A stretch of 12,437 nt of DNA from an uncultured Eubacteriales bacterium (lineage in GTDB: Bacteria > Bacillota > Clostridia > Oscillospirales > Oscillospiraceae), in contig CAUABY010000035.1 of assembly GCA_958427375.1 (NCBI GenBank), forward strand, positions 1-12,437, written 5' to 3'. Positions within the stretch are counted from its first letter, which is position 1, and each line of letters begins with the position of its first letter. Below the pieces are notes generated by a model. It was not told the origin of the DNA. It worked only from the letters and a program-made list of their open reading frames with translations, and did not search any database. This document shows, in pieces, positions 6,817 to 12,437 of the stretch. The translations under genes and the position numbers were made by a program.

Positions 6817-9057
6817 TCAGGCCTGCCACTGCGCCTTAAACTGCGCGATGACCGCACGGAGCTTTTCAAGACTGTCGCCGCCGAGCTTTTTGCCGGAGTG
6901 AATCTCGGCGCGAAGCTCCGGATAGTGCCGGTTGACAAAGGGCACAAGCGCCTTTTCAAACTCCGCAATATCCTTCAGCTCAACATCATCGGCATAGCCC
7001 TCGTTCGCGGCAAAGATGGAGATGACCTGATCCGCCGCGTCCATGGGCGCGTAGCAGGGCTGCTTCAGAAGCTCTGTCATTCTGTCGCCGCGCAGGAGCG
7101 TATCACGCGTGGCCTTGTCGAGGTCCGAGCCGAACTGCGAAAACGCCGCCAGCTCTCTGTACTGCGCCAAATCCATTCTCAGCCTGCCCGCGACCTGCTT
7201 CATAGCGCCGAGCTGGGCACTGCCGCCGACACGCGACACCGAGAGGCCGACATTGACCGCCGGGCGCACGCCCGCGTTGAAGAGGTCAGTCTCAAGGAAA
7301 ATCTGCCCGTCGGTGATGGAAATAACGTTTGTGGGTATGTACGCGGAGATATCGCCCGCCTGCGTCTCGATGATGGGCAGGGCGGTCATGCTGCCGCCGC
7401 CACGCTCATCGCTGAGGCGCGCGGCGCGCTCCAGAAGTCTGGAGTGGAGATAGAAAACGTCGCCGGGGTAGGCCTCGCGTCCGGGCGGGCGGTGCAGCAA
7501 AAGCGACAGCTCGCGGTAGGCAACGGCCTGCTTGCTGAGGTCATCGTATATAATGAGCACGTCCTTACCCTTATACATAAAGTACTCACCCATGGCCGCG
7601 CCGGAATAGGGCGCGATGTAGAGCATGGGCGCGGGCGCGGAGGCTGTGGCGGCGACAACTATGGAGTAATCCATTGCGCCGTGCTCTCTGAGCTTTTCCA
7701 CAAAGCTCGCCACAGTGGACTCTTTCTGCCCTATGGCTACATAGATGCAGATCATGTCCTTGCCCTTTTGGTTGAGAATGGTGTCGAGGACAATGGAGGT
7801 CTTGCCGCACTGGCGGTCGCCGATTATCAGCTCGCGCTGGCCGCGGCCGATAGGCACGAGCGCGTCAATGGCCTTGATACCGGTCTGCATAGGCACCGAT
7901 ACGCTCTTCCTGTCGATAACGCCGGGGGCTTTGTTCTCAATGGGCCGTGTCTGGGTGGTATTGATTCTGCCCTTGCCGTCCACCGGGCGGCCGAGCGAGT
8001 CGACCACGCGGCCAAGCAGCGCCTCGCCCACGGGCACCTCAATTATGCGTCCCGTGCGGCGAACCTCGTCACCCTCCTGCACGGCGTCATAGTTGCCGAG
8101 CAGCACGACGCCGACATTGTCCTTCTCCAAGTCCATGACCATGCCGCGCAAATCGCCCTTGAACTCGATGAGCTCGCCCGCCATAACATCGGCGAGGCCG
8201 GACACGCGGCAGATACCGTCAAACAAATTGACAACCCTGCCGGACTGATAGGTCTCCATATCCTTGGGAGCGGCGCTGAACCTGTCGCGCAGCATGCCGA
8301 CGACGTCGTTTGTCTCCTCGTTTGCGGCAACGGCTTTCTGCACGCGGTCAAGCTGATTGGCAAGCGTACCGTTATACACGCTGTCGCCCGCGCTGACGCA
8401 GACGCCGCCTATGAGCGTCTCGTCATATTTCACGGTGAAGCTGACAGTGTTTGCGCCGTACACGCGCTCCACAATGCTCTCTATTTTCTCTATATCGGCC
8501 TGCGCAAGCTCCGCGCCGCCGCTGATGATGACTGATATCCGCTCGCCCGCGTCAAGCTTGACACGGTCACTTGGCGTGATTGTGAGTTTTTCGGGAAGCT
8601 CGGCAATAAAGCGTGTTATAAGCTCCCGCTTACTGTCAGCATCCGCCCGGCGCAGAATGTCCGCCGCCGCTGTGATCAGCTTCTGCGCGGCCTCCGGTGC
8701 CAGCTGCTTTTGCATGTCAAAGCGAAGCTGTTCATAGTCGCTTTCATTGTCCGCCGCGCTTTCCTCTCTCATACGTTGCTGGGCTTGGGCAGCCTTCTCG
8801 CGCAGACCGCGCGCCTCGGCGTCGGCATCGGCCATGATTTTATCACAGTCCGCCCTACCCTTCGCGTCGATTGCGCTTATGCCCGCCAGGATTTCCTCCG
8901 CGCGCTCCGCGGCGCGCTTGGAATCATCCAGCTCCTGCGCCACTTTATCGCGGTAGTTCTTAATCATCTTCACGACAAGCTTTCTGCCGATAAAGTACAA
9001 GGCCGCGGCAAAAATGGCAAAGTTTATAAGGTTATACCATATATTCCACTCGAACAT
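6817..9057 (-). CDS. atpA: F1Fo ATP synthase b - delta (C-terminal domain) - alpha fusion protein
   Basis: A single open frame of 746 codons joining three subunits. Residues 1-156 are a b-type stator subunit: a membrane helix (about 7-24, after MFEWN), a long charged coiled coil, and the b-like end AAADILRRADADSKRELITRFI (from 130). Residues 157-243 match the delta C-terminal domain, including ISVIISGGAELAQADIEKI and DETLIGGVCVSAGDSVYNG. The six-helix delta N-terminal domain is missing. Residues about 255-746 are a full alpha subunit with SGRVVNLFDGICRVSGL (272-288), P-loop GDRQCGKT (413-420), DDLSKQAVAYRE (505-516) and the arginine finger in SVSRVGG (R609). GGAGG lies 12 nt before the ATG. 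No internal start near the alpha boundary has a well-placed ribosome binding site. No separate delta or alpha gene exists in the operon. Confidence 0.95.
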   Translation of the reverse strand: MFEWNIWYNLINFAIFAAALYFIGRKLVVKMIKNYRDKVAQELDDSKRAAERAEEILAGISAIDAKGRADCDKIMADADAEARGLREKAAQAQQRMREESAADNESDYEQLRFDMQKQLAPEAAQKLITAAADILRRADADSKRELITRFIAELPEKLTITPSDRVKLDAGERISVIISGGAELAQADIEKIESIVERVYGANTVSFTVKYDETLIGGVCVSAGDSVYNGTLANQLDRVQKAVAANEETNDVVGMLRDRFSAAPKDMETYQSGRVVNLFDGICRVSGLADVMAGELIEFKGDLRGMVMDLEKDNVGVVLLGNYDAVQEGDEVRRTGRIIEVPVGEALLGRVVDSLGRPVDGKGRINTTQTRPIENKAPGVIDRKSVSVPMQTGIKAIDALVPIGRGQRELIIGDRQCGKTSIVLDTILNQKGKDMICIYVAIGQKESTVASFVEKLREHGAMDYSIVVAATASAPAPMLYIAPYSGAAMGEYFMYKGKDVLIIYDDLSKQAVAYRELSLLLHRPPGREAYPGDVFYLHSRLLERAARLSDERGGGSMTALPIIETQAGDISAYIPTNVISITDGQIFLETDLFNAGVRPAVNVGLSVSRVGGSAQLGAMKQVAGRLRMDLAQYRELAAFSQFGSDLDKATRDTLLRGDRMTELLKQPCYAPMDAADQVISIFAANEGYADDVELKDIAEFEKALVPFVNRHYPELRAEIHSGKKLGGDSLEKLRAVIAQFKAQWQA

Positions 9058-9095
9058 GTGTCAGTCACCCCTCCTTTCTGCTTTATTATTCCTGC

Positions 9096-9518
9096 TCATT
9101 TGCCGATGAGCCTTTCCGCCAGGATCTCCGCCAGCTCATCCTTATGCTCGGCAAGCTCGGTTTTGATATCCTGCGCCATCAACTCAACGCGCCCTCTGGA
9201 CTCACTCCGCGCCGAAGCGCTCTCGGAGGCAAGGAGCTTGGCTTGTTCCTCCTGCTCCTTGACCTGTTCGCGGTGCGCGTTGGCAAGCATCGCTTTGGCC
9301 TCTTCGCGGCGCTCGGCCTTATCCGCCTCGATGCGGCGTTCGCTTTCGGCCGCCTGTTCGTTCGCGGCGCGCTCGCTCTCAAGCCGCGCGTCTATGCGCG
9401 CCTGACGCTCACGCGTGAACTTGAGCACCGGCTGGTACAGAAACTTGTTGAGCAGGAACAGCAAAAGGAAAAAACTCAGTATTGTGAGAATCAGGTCTGA
9501 AAAATTGATACTCAGCAT
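9096..9518 (-). CDS. atpF: F1Fo ATP synthase b subunit (free-standing)
   Basis: A 140-residue stator protein with one N-terminal membrane helix (about residues 8-28), the motif FLYQPVLKFTRERQARI just after it, and a long helix rich in A, E, R and K that would form the peripheral-stalk coiled coil. It is a little shorter than the usual 155-170 residue b. It is clearly different in sequence from the b segment fused to delta-alpha, so the two resemble a b/b' pair. GGAG lies 6 nt before the ATG. The gene follows the c subunit by 28 nt and precedes the fusion gene by 38 nt. Confidence 0.93.
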   Translation of the reverse strand: MLSINFSDLILTILSFFLLLFLLNKFLYQPVLKFTRERQARIDARLESERAANEQAAESERRIEADKAERREEAKAMLANAHREQVKEQEEQAKLLASESASARSESRGRVELMAQDIKTELAEHKDELAEILAERLIGK

Positions 9519-9546
9519 TATAATCTCCTTTGGCCGTTTTTAACGC

Positions 9547-9774
9547 TCAAACCTTTGCAACAAGCATGAATGCTATCAGCAAGCCATAAATAGTAAGTGC
9601 CTCCATAAGGCCGAGGGAGAGGATAAGCGTGGAACGGATATCCTTTGCGCTCTCAGGCTGACGGGCGATTGCCTCCATCGCCTTTGACGCTGCAAGACCC
9701 TGGCCGATGCCGGGGGCGATGGTGCTGACGGACATAACGATTGCGGCTGCAATTGCGATTAAACCACTGTTCAT
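9547..9774 (-). CDS. atpE: F1Fo ATP synthase c subunit (proteolipid ring)
   Basis: A 75-residue hairpin of two membrane helices joined by the polar loop ARQPE (37-41). Several copies form the rotor ring. The ion-carrying carboxylate is E58 in LMEALTIYG. Compared with the sodium-binding ring of Ilyobacter, the glutamine Q25 (GIGQG) and tyrosine Y63 are kept, but the serine-threonine pair after the glutamate is replaced by A59-L60. This makes proton use more likely, although it is not decisive. AGGAG lies 7 nt before the ATG. The gene is 29 nt downstream of the a subunit. Confidence 0.96.
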   Translation of the reverse strand: MNSGLIAIAAAIVMSVSTIAPGIGQGLAASKAMEAIARQPESAKDIRSTLILSLGLMEALTIYGLLIAFMLVAKV

Positions 9775-9803
9775 TGTTTTTCTCCTTTTTTAATTATACA
9801 AAA

Positions 9804-10469
9804 TTATTCTTCTTCGGCTGCTTCGCCTATGTAGATGGACAGCAGCATGGTAAATACGAGCGCCTGAATCAGGCAGAACAGCAGGCTGAGCACCTGCATA
9901 ACAAGCGGGACTATGAACGGGAATATGCTGTAGAGATTCTCCGTGACCATTTCCTCACCGTACAGGTTGCCGAAAAGACGCAGAGCCAGTGAGAACGGGC
10001 GCACAAGCTGCTCAATAAGAGTCAGCGGGAGCATCACGCTCAAAAATGACTTCAAGTAGCCTTTCCAGCCGCGCTCCTTGACGCCAACCGTGTGGATCAA
10101 AAAGAAGGCGACAACAGCCAGCGCCGCTGTGACAGACAAACTCGCCGTGGGAACCTTGAAGCCCGCGTAATGACCCGCGCCGGGCAGAAGTCCGGAATAG
10201 TTGCAGACAATGATGAACACAAAGAACGTGGCAAGCACAGGGTAATACTTATCGGTCAGCTTTCTGCCGAGGATATCCGAGAAATAGCCGTGCAGCTTCA
10301 TAACAGCCTGCTCAGCTAAATTCTGCATCACACCCGGCACGTCCTTCATGTTGCGCGTGGCAATGATAGAGAGCACAGTCAAAACCGCTGTTATCACCCA
10401 TATCGTCACGACAACGCCGCTTATCTCTACAGGTCCGATTGTAAACAGGGCATTGCTCGCTTCCTCCAT
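9804..10469 (-). CDS. atpB: F1Fo ATP synthase a subunit
   Basis: The 221-residue membrane stator subunit that forms the two ion half-channels against the c-ring. It is highly hydrophobic with five to six membrane helices. It carries the hallmark RPFSLALRLFGNLYGEE (157-173), in which R164 is the essential stator arginine (R210 in E. coli). The segment LLPG (94-97) is also typical. GGAGG lies 7 nt before the ATG. It is the first gene of the operon and no atpI-like gene precedes it. The leader from the predicted promoter is only about 30 nt long. Confidence 0.97.
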   Translation of the reverse strand: MEEASNALFTIGPVEISGVVVTIWVITAVLTVLSIIATRNMKDVPGVMQNLAEQAVMKLHGYFSDILGRKLTDKYYPVLATFFVFIIVCNYSGLLPGAGHYAGFKVPTASLSVTAALAVVAFFLIHTVGVKERGWKGYLKSFLSVMLPLTLIEQLVRPFSLALRLFGNLYGEEMVTENLYSIFPFIVPLVMQVLSLLFCLIQALVFTMLLSIYIGEAAEEE

Positions 10470-10509
10470 CTTATCACCTCCGTATAAAGCTTATTTTTCA
10501 TGCTTGCAT

Positions 10510-10538
10510 ATAATAACATTTTTCATCCCTGTTTTCAA
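10510..10538 (-). promoter_or_regulatory. Promoter of the ATP synthase operon
   Basis: On the minus strand TTGAAA (10533-10538) and TATTAT (10510-10515) are separated by 17 nt, with TG one base before the -10 (extended -10). Transcription should start near 10503, about 33 nt before the first codon. The rest of the gap 10539-10711 shows no gene I can support. Confidence 0.72.
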
Positions 10539-10711
10539 GGGTATTTTCCGCATAAGCGCGGTCAAGCATAATGTTTTCACGTTTTTCAGTATCAAACGCC
10601 GCGCAAAGCCTGAGTATTTGTGAAATTTTTGTCTTTTCGTGTACTTTATAATTTTTTGCGCTGAGTTTTTCGCGGCGAACGGACATCGTGTGATATGCCG
10701 CGGGCAGCAAA

Positions 10712-10741
10712 ATACCGCCGTGGGTAATCCCACGGCGGTAT
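10712..10741 (-). terminator. Rho-independent terminator of the DUF6132-ccdA-tlpA operon
   Basis: A perfect 13-bp GC-rich inverted repeat (10712-10724 with 10729-10741) has a 4-nt loop and lies 7 nt after the tlpA stop codon. On the minus strand it ends in TATTTTGC, giving a short T-run. It separates the redox operon from the ATP synthase operon. Confidence 0.8.
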
Positions 10742-10748
10742 GCGTGTT

Positions 10749-11417
10749 TTACTTTTCCGTTATCATGTCGATGCCGGTTTGCAGGGTCTCGGCGTCGATG
10801 GTGCCGCTCGCGCGGGCGACAGCATAGCCGTCCGCGTCGATGAAGTAGGTGGTGGGGATGGAGTAGGCACCGTAGGCTATGGCGGCGGCGCTGTCCTTAT
10901 CATAGATGACCGGGAAGCTGTAGCCCTGCTGTGCGATAAAGCTTGATGCCGTGTCCACGGTCTCGCGCTGGCCGTCGGTCAGGTTGACCATGATAAACTG
11001 CACCTCATCGCCAAGTTCGAGGTACTTCTCGTTGAAGTCCGGCATTTCCCGCTTGCAGGGGCCGCACCAGCTTGCCCAGAAGTTGAGGACAATGGGCTTT
11101 CCTATATAATCGGACAGCCGCACTTCGTTTCCGTCCGTGTCATAGGCGGTGAAGTCCGGCGCGAGGGGCATCTCATTTTCCGCGCTGTCGGCGGCATCGG
11201 CGGTGTCGATGCCGTCGGTGCTGTCAGCGGCGTGTGTGCTTTCCGCCGCACTCTGCGCGGGTTCTTCGCCGCTCTGCTCCGCTGGGATGGGCGTCTCCCG
11301 CACGGCGAGCTGCTGGGCGGCGGTCTCCTGTCCGAGCCGTTCATACAGCAGATACGCGCCGCCCAAAAGCAGCACAAAGAGCAATATTATAACAACAAGA
11401 GTTCTTTTACTTTTCAT
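10749..11417 (-). CDS. Membrane-anchored TlpA/ResA-family thioredoxin-like protein
   Basis: A 222-residue extracytoplasmic thiol-disulfide oxidoreductase. It has an N-terminal signal anchor (about residues 5-25), then a low-complexity linker of about 55 residues rich in A, S, D, T and E (about 30-85). A TlpA/AhpC-TSA-like thioredoxin fold follows, with the active site WCGPC (117-121) and the cis-proline loop SIPTT (186-190). No lipobox cysteine is visible, so it is probably held by the helix itself. It should reduce disulfides outside the membrane with electrons supplied by CcdA, whose gene lies 19 nt upstream. AGGAGG lies 4 nt before the ATG. The real substrate (apocytochrome, methionine sulfoxide or peroxide pathways) cannot be told, and no cytochrome genes are in view. 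Confidence 0.9.
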   Translation of the reverse strand: MKSKRTLVVIILLFVLLLGGAYLLYERLGQETAAQQLAVRETPIPAEQSGEEPAQSAAESTHAADSTDGIDTADAADSAENEMPLAPDFTAYDTDGNEVRLSDYIGKPIVLNFWASWCGPCKREMPDFNEKYLELGDEVQFIMVNLTDGQRETVDTASSFIAQQGYSFPVIYDKDSAAAIAYGAYSIPTTYFIDADGYAVARASGTIDAETLQTGIDMITEK

Positions 11418-11436
11418 AATGCCTCCTAATTCAGCC

Positions 11437-12099
11437 TCAGCTCAAGAGATTCAGCAGCCGGCCCATTGTGCCGGTCGCCATGAGCAGGCCGATCAAAATC
11501 AAAAACGCGCCGCAGACTTTATTTATTACGTCATAATGCCGCTTTATCCAGTCAAAAACGGACTTGAGATAGTCTATCAGCACCGCGCTGACGACAAAGG
11601 GGATGCCGAGGCCGAGCGAGTAGGCAAGCAGCATCGCCATACCCTCCGCCACATGCCCCTGCTGAGAGGCGAGCATCAGCGCCGAGCCTAAAAACGCGCC
11701 GACGCAGGGCGTCCAGCCGAGGGAAAAGACCACGCCGAAAAGCGCGGCGGAGAAAAAGCCCATGTCCGCCGTATCCACGCTCCTGTTGCTGCCCTTGAAA
11801 ATATTAAGCTTGAACACGCCGAGGAAGTTCAGCCCGAAAAACACCACGACAAGGCCGGAGACTATATTCACCGCCGTCTGATGCGACCTCAGAAAGCCGC
11901 CGACCGTACCGGCGAGCGCGCCCATGAGCACGAAAACCACCGTGAAGCCCGCGACAAAGCCCAGCGCGCCGCGCAGGGTTCTCCCCGTACTGCGCTCGCC
12001 GCCCCCGGCAAAGTAGGATATATATATGGGCAGCATGGGCAGAAGGCAGGGCGATATAAAGGTTATAATGCCCTCCAGAAACGAAACTACATATTGCAT
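11437..12099 (-). CDS. ccdA: CcdA/DsbD-family transmembrane electron carrier
   Basis: A 220-residue protein of about six membrane helices that moves reducing equivalents from cytoplasmic thioredoxin to thiol proteins outside. Its two key cysteines lie in the family motifs SPCLLPMLP (C18) and GWTPCVGAFLG (C132), one in each three-helix repeat. Length and topology fit the short CcdA class without extra periplasmic domains. The ATG overlaps the end of the upstream DUF6132-like gene by 13 nt, which suggests coupled translation because the ribosome binding site (GGATGG) is modest. The TlpA-like gene directly downstream is the expected electron acceptor. Confidence 0.94.
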   Translation of the reverse strand: MQYVVSFLEGIITFISPCLLPMLPIYISYFAGGGERSTGRTLRGALGFVAGFTVVFVLMGALAGTVGGFLRSHQTAVNIVSGLVVVFFGLNFLGVFKLNIFKGSNRSVDTADMGFFSAALFGVVFSLGWTPCVGAFLGSALMLASQQGHVAEGMAMLLAYSLGLGIPFVVSAVLIDYLKSVFDWIKRHYDVINKVCGAFLILIGLLMATGTMGRLLNLLS

Positions 12100-12299
12100 G
12101 ATTTACCGCCATCCTTCCAAAAAACCACCGACAAAAGCCAGCCAACAAGCCCCATGTACAACATGCTCCTCACCGGATTTGAGGATATGGCACAGCTACC
12201 CGAGCCGCAGCCCATGAAGCGGTAATACAGATAGCCCACGGCGACGCCGCAAACGGTGAAAATTACGGTATGCAGAAATTTTCTCAGCTTAACGTTCAA
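12087..12299 (-). CDS. Small DUF6132-like membrane protein
   Basis: A 70-residue protein with two predicted membrane helices (about 10-28 and 43-60). Between them is a short loop with the pattern GCGSGSC followed by AISSNP (C31 and C36), which I recognise as the DUF6132 type, often found beside ccdA or thioredoxin genes. The start is a TTG at 12299, with GGAGAG 9 nt upstream and no better in-frame start. Its end overlaps ccdA by 13 nt, so it is the first gene of the redox operon. The conserved cysteine pair could be a redox site served by CcdA. The function is unknown and this role is inferred. C68 near the C-terminus is a further cysteine. Confidence 0.78.
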   Translation of the reverse strand: MNVKLRKFLHTVIFTVCGVAVGYLYYRFMGCGSGSCAISSNPVRSMLYMGLVGWLLSVVFWKDGGKSCNM

Positions 12300-12392
12300 G
12301 AAATCAGTCTCTCCTATGCTAAAAAGTATGTTCGGCTTGTAGCCGCCGCCGTGGCGGGCGCCATGTCAAAGCAGCGCAAAGTATTCTTTGTG

Positions 12393-12421
12393 ATTACATC
12401 ATAAATACATATGCCTGTCAA
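12393..12421 (-). promoter_or_regulatory. Promoter of the DUF6132-ccdA-tlpA operon
   Basis: On the minus strand a perfect -35 TTGACA (12416-12421) and a -10 TGTAAT (12393-12398) are 17 nt apart. The predicted leader is about 85 nt and contains GC-rich inverted repeats, for example CGGC/GCCG at 12333-12336 with 12342-12345, before the TTG start. Confidence 0.68.
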
Positions 12422-12437
12422 GCACTTTGTGTAAACT

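Noticed and set aside
6745..8535. 596-codon open frame on the plus strand
   Set aside because: It lies wholly antisense to the alpha part of the fusion gene and gamma start. Its protein has no recognisable domain, and GC-rich codon use commonly opens such frames.
6817..9057. Fusion as an assembly artefact
   Set aside because: The frame stays open through both junctions, each domain is in order and complete except for the delta N-terminal domain, and no low-complexity or broken stretch marks a join. Read data would still be needed to exclude it fully.
10491..10733. Small minus-strand ORFs of 70-80 codons between tlpA and atpB
   Set aside because: They overlap each other, the terminator and the atp promoter. 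They have no good ribosome binding site and no family-like sequence.
2832..10741. Shared TCCCACGGC word in the hairpins at 2862-2870 and 10729-10741 as a dispersed repeat family
   Set aside because: Only nine bases are shared, and GC-rich terminator stems often resemble each other. Flanks do not match.
1..12437. CRISPR arrays, tRNA or rRNA genes, insertion sequences, phage genes
   Set aside because: I found no regularly spaced repeats, no tRNA-like folds that I could recognise, no transposase or integrase and no terminal repeats. The window is core metabolism.

Overview
The window looks like a chromosomal segment of an anaerobic Gram-positive bacterium, most likely a Clostridia member of the Oscillospirales type. 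This is inferred from three things: a four-subunit 2-oxoacid:ferredoxin oxidoreductase, strong GGAGG ribosome binding sites with TTG and GTG starts, and a MFS permease of a type common in Firmicutes. Every gene I can support lies on the minus strand, so transcription runs from high to low coordinates. The coding DNA is GC-rich, and the large plus-strand ORFs are antisense shadows.

Region by region, in transcription order. (1) 12437-10712 is a thiol-redox operon. A TTGACA/TGTAAT promoter is followed by a small DUF6132-like membrane protein (TTG start), then ccdA (overlapping it), then a membrane-anchored TlpA-type thioredoxin, and closes with a perfect 13-bp terminator hairpin. CcdA should carry electrons from the cytoplasm to the TlpA domain outside the membrane. 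(2) 10538-4134 is the F1Fo ATP synthase operon, in the order a, c, b, [b-delta-alpha], gamma, beta, epsilon. It has an extended -10 promoter in front and a 13-bp terminator hairpin behind. (3) 4135-2832 is a single MFS transporter with its own likely promoter and a downstream hairpin. (4) 2649-1 is an operon of a P-loop ATPase, a dicluster ferredoxin (delta), the alpha subunit and the beta subunit (cut by the window edge) of a 2-oxoacid:ferredoxin oxidoreductase of the VOR/KOR group.

The outstanding feature is in the ATP synthase. One uninterrupted 746-codon frame (9057-6817) encodes a b-type stator subunit with its membrane helix and coiled coil, then only the C-terminal domain of delta, then a complete alpha subunit with intact P-loop and arginine finger. 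A second, free-standing b subunit lies just upstream. There is no separate delta or alpha gene in the window. Fusions of b to delta are known from mycobacteria, but I know of no characterised b-delta-alpha fusion. It raises a stoichiometry problem, because alpha is present three times per enzyme while delta is present once. The epsilon subunit also lacks the inhibitory C-terminal helices, and beta carries a changed DELSEED motif, so this enzyme seems remodelled in its stator and in its self-inhibition.
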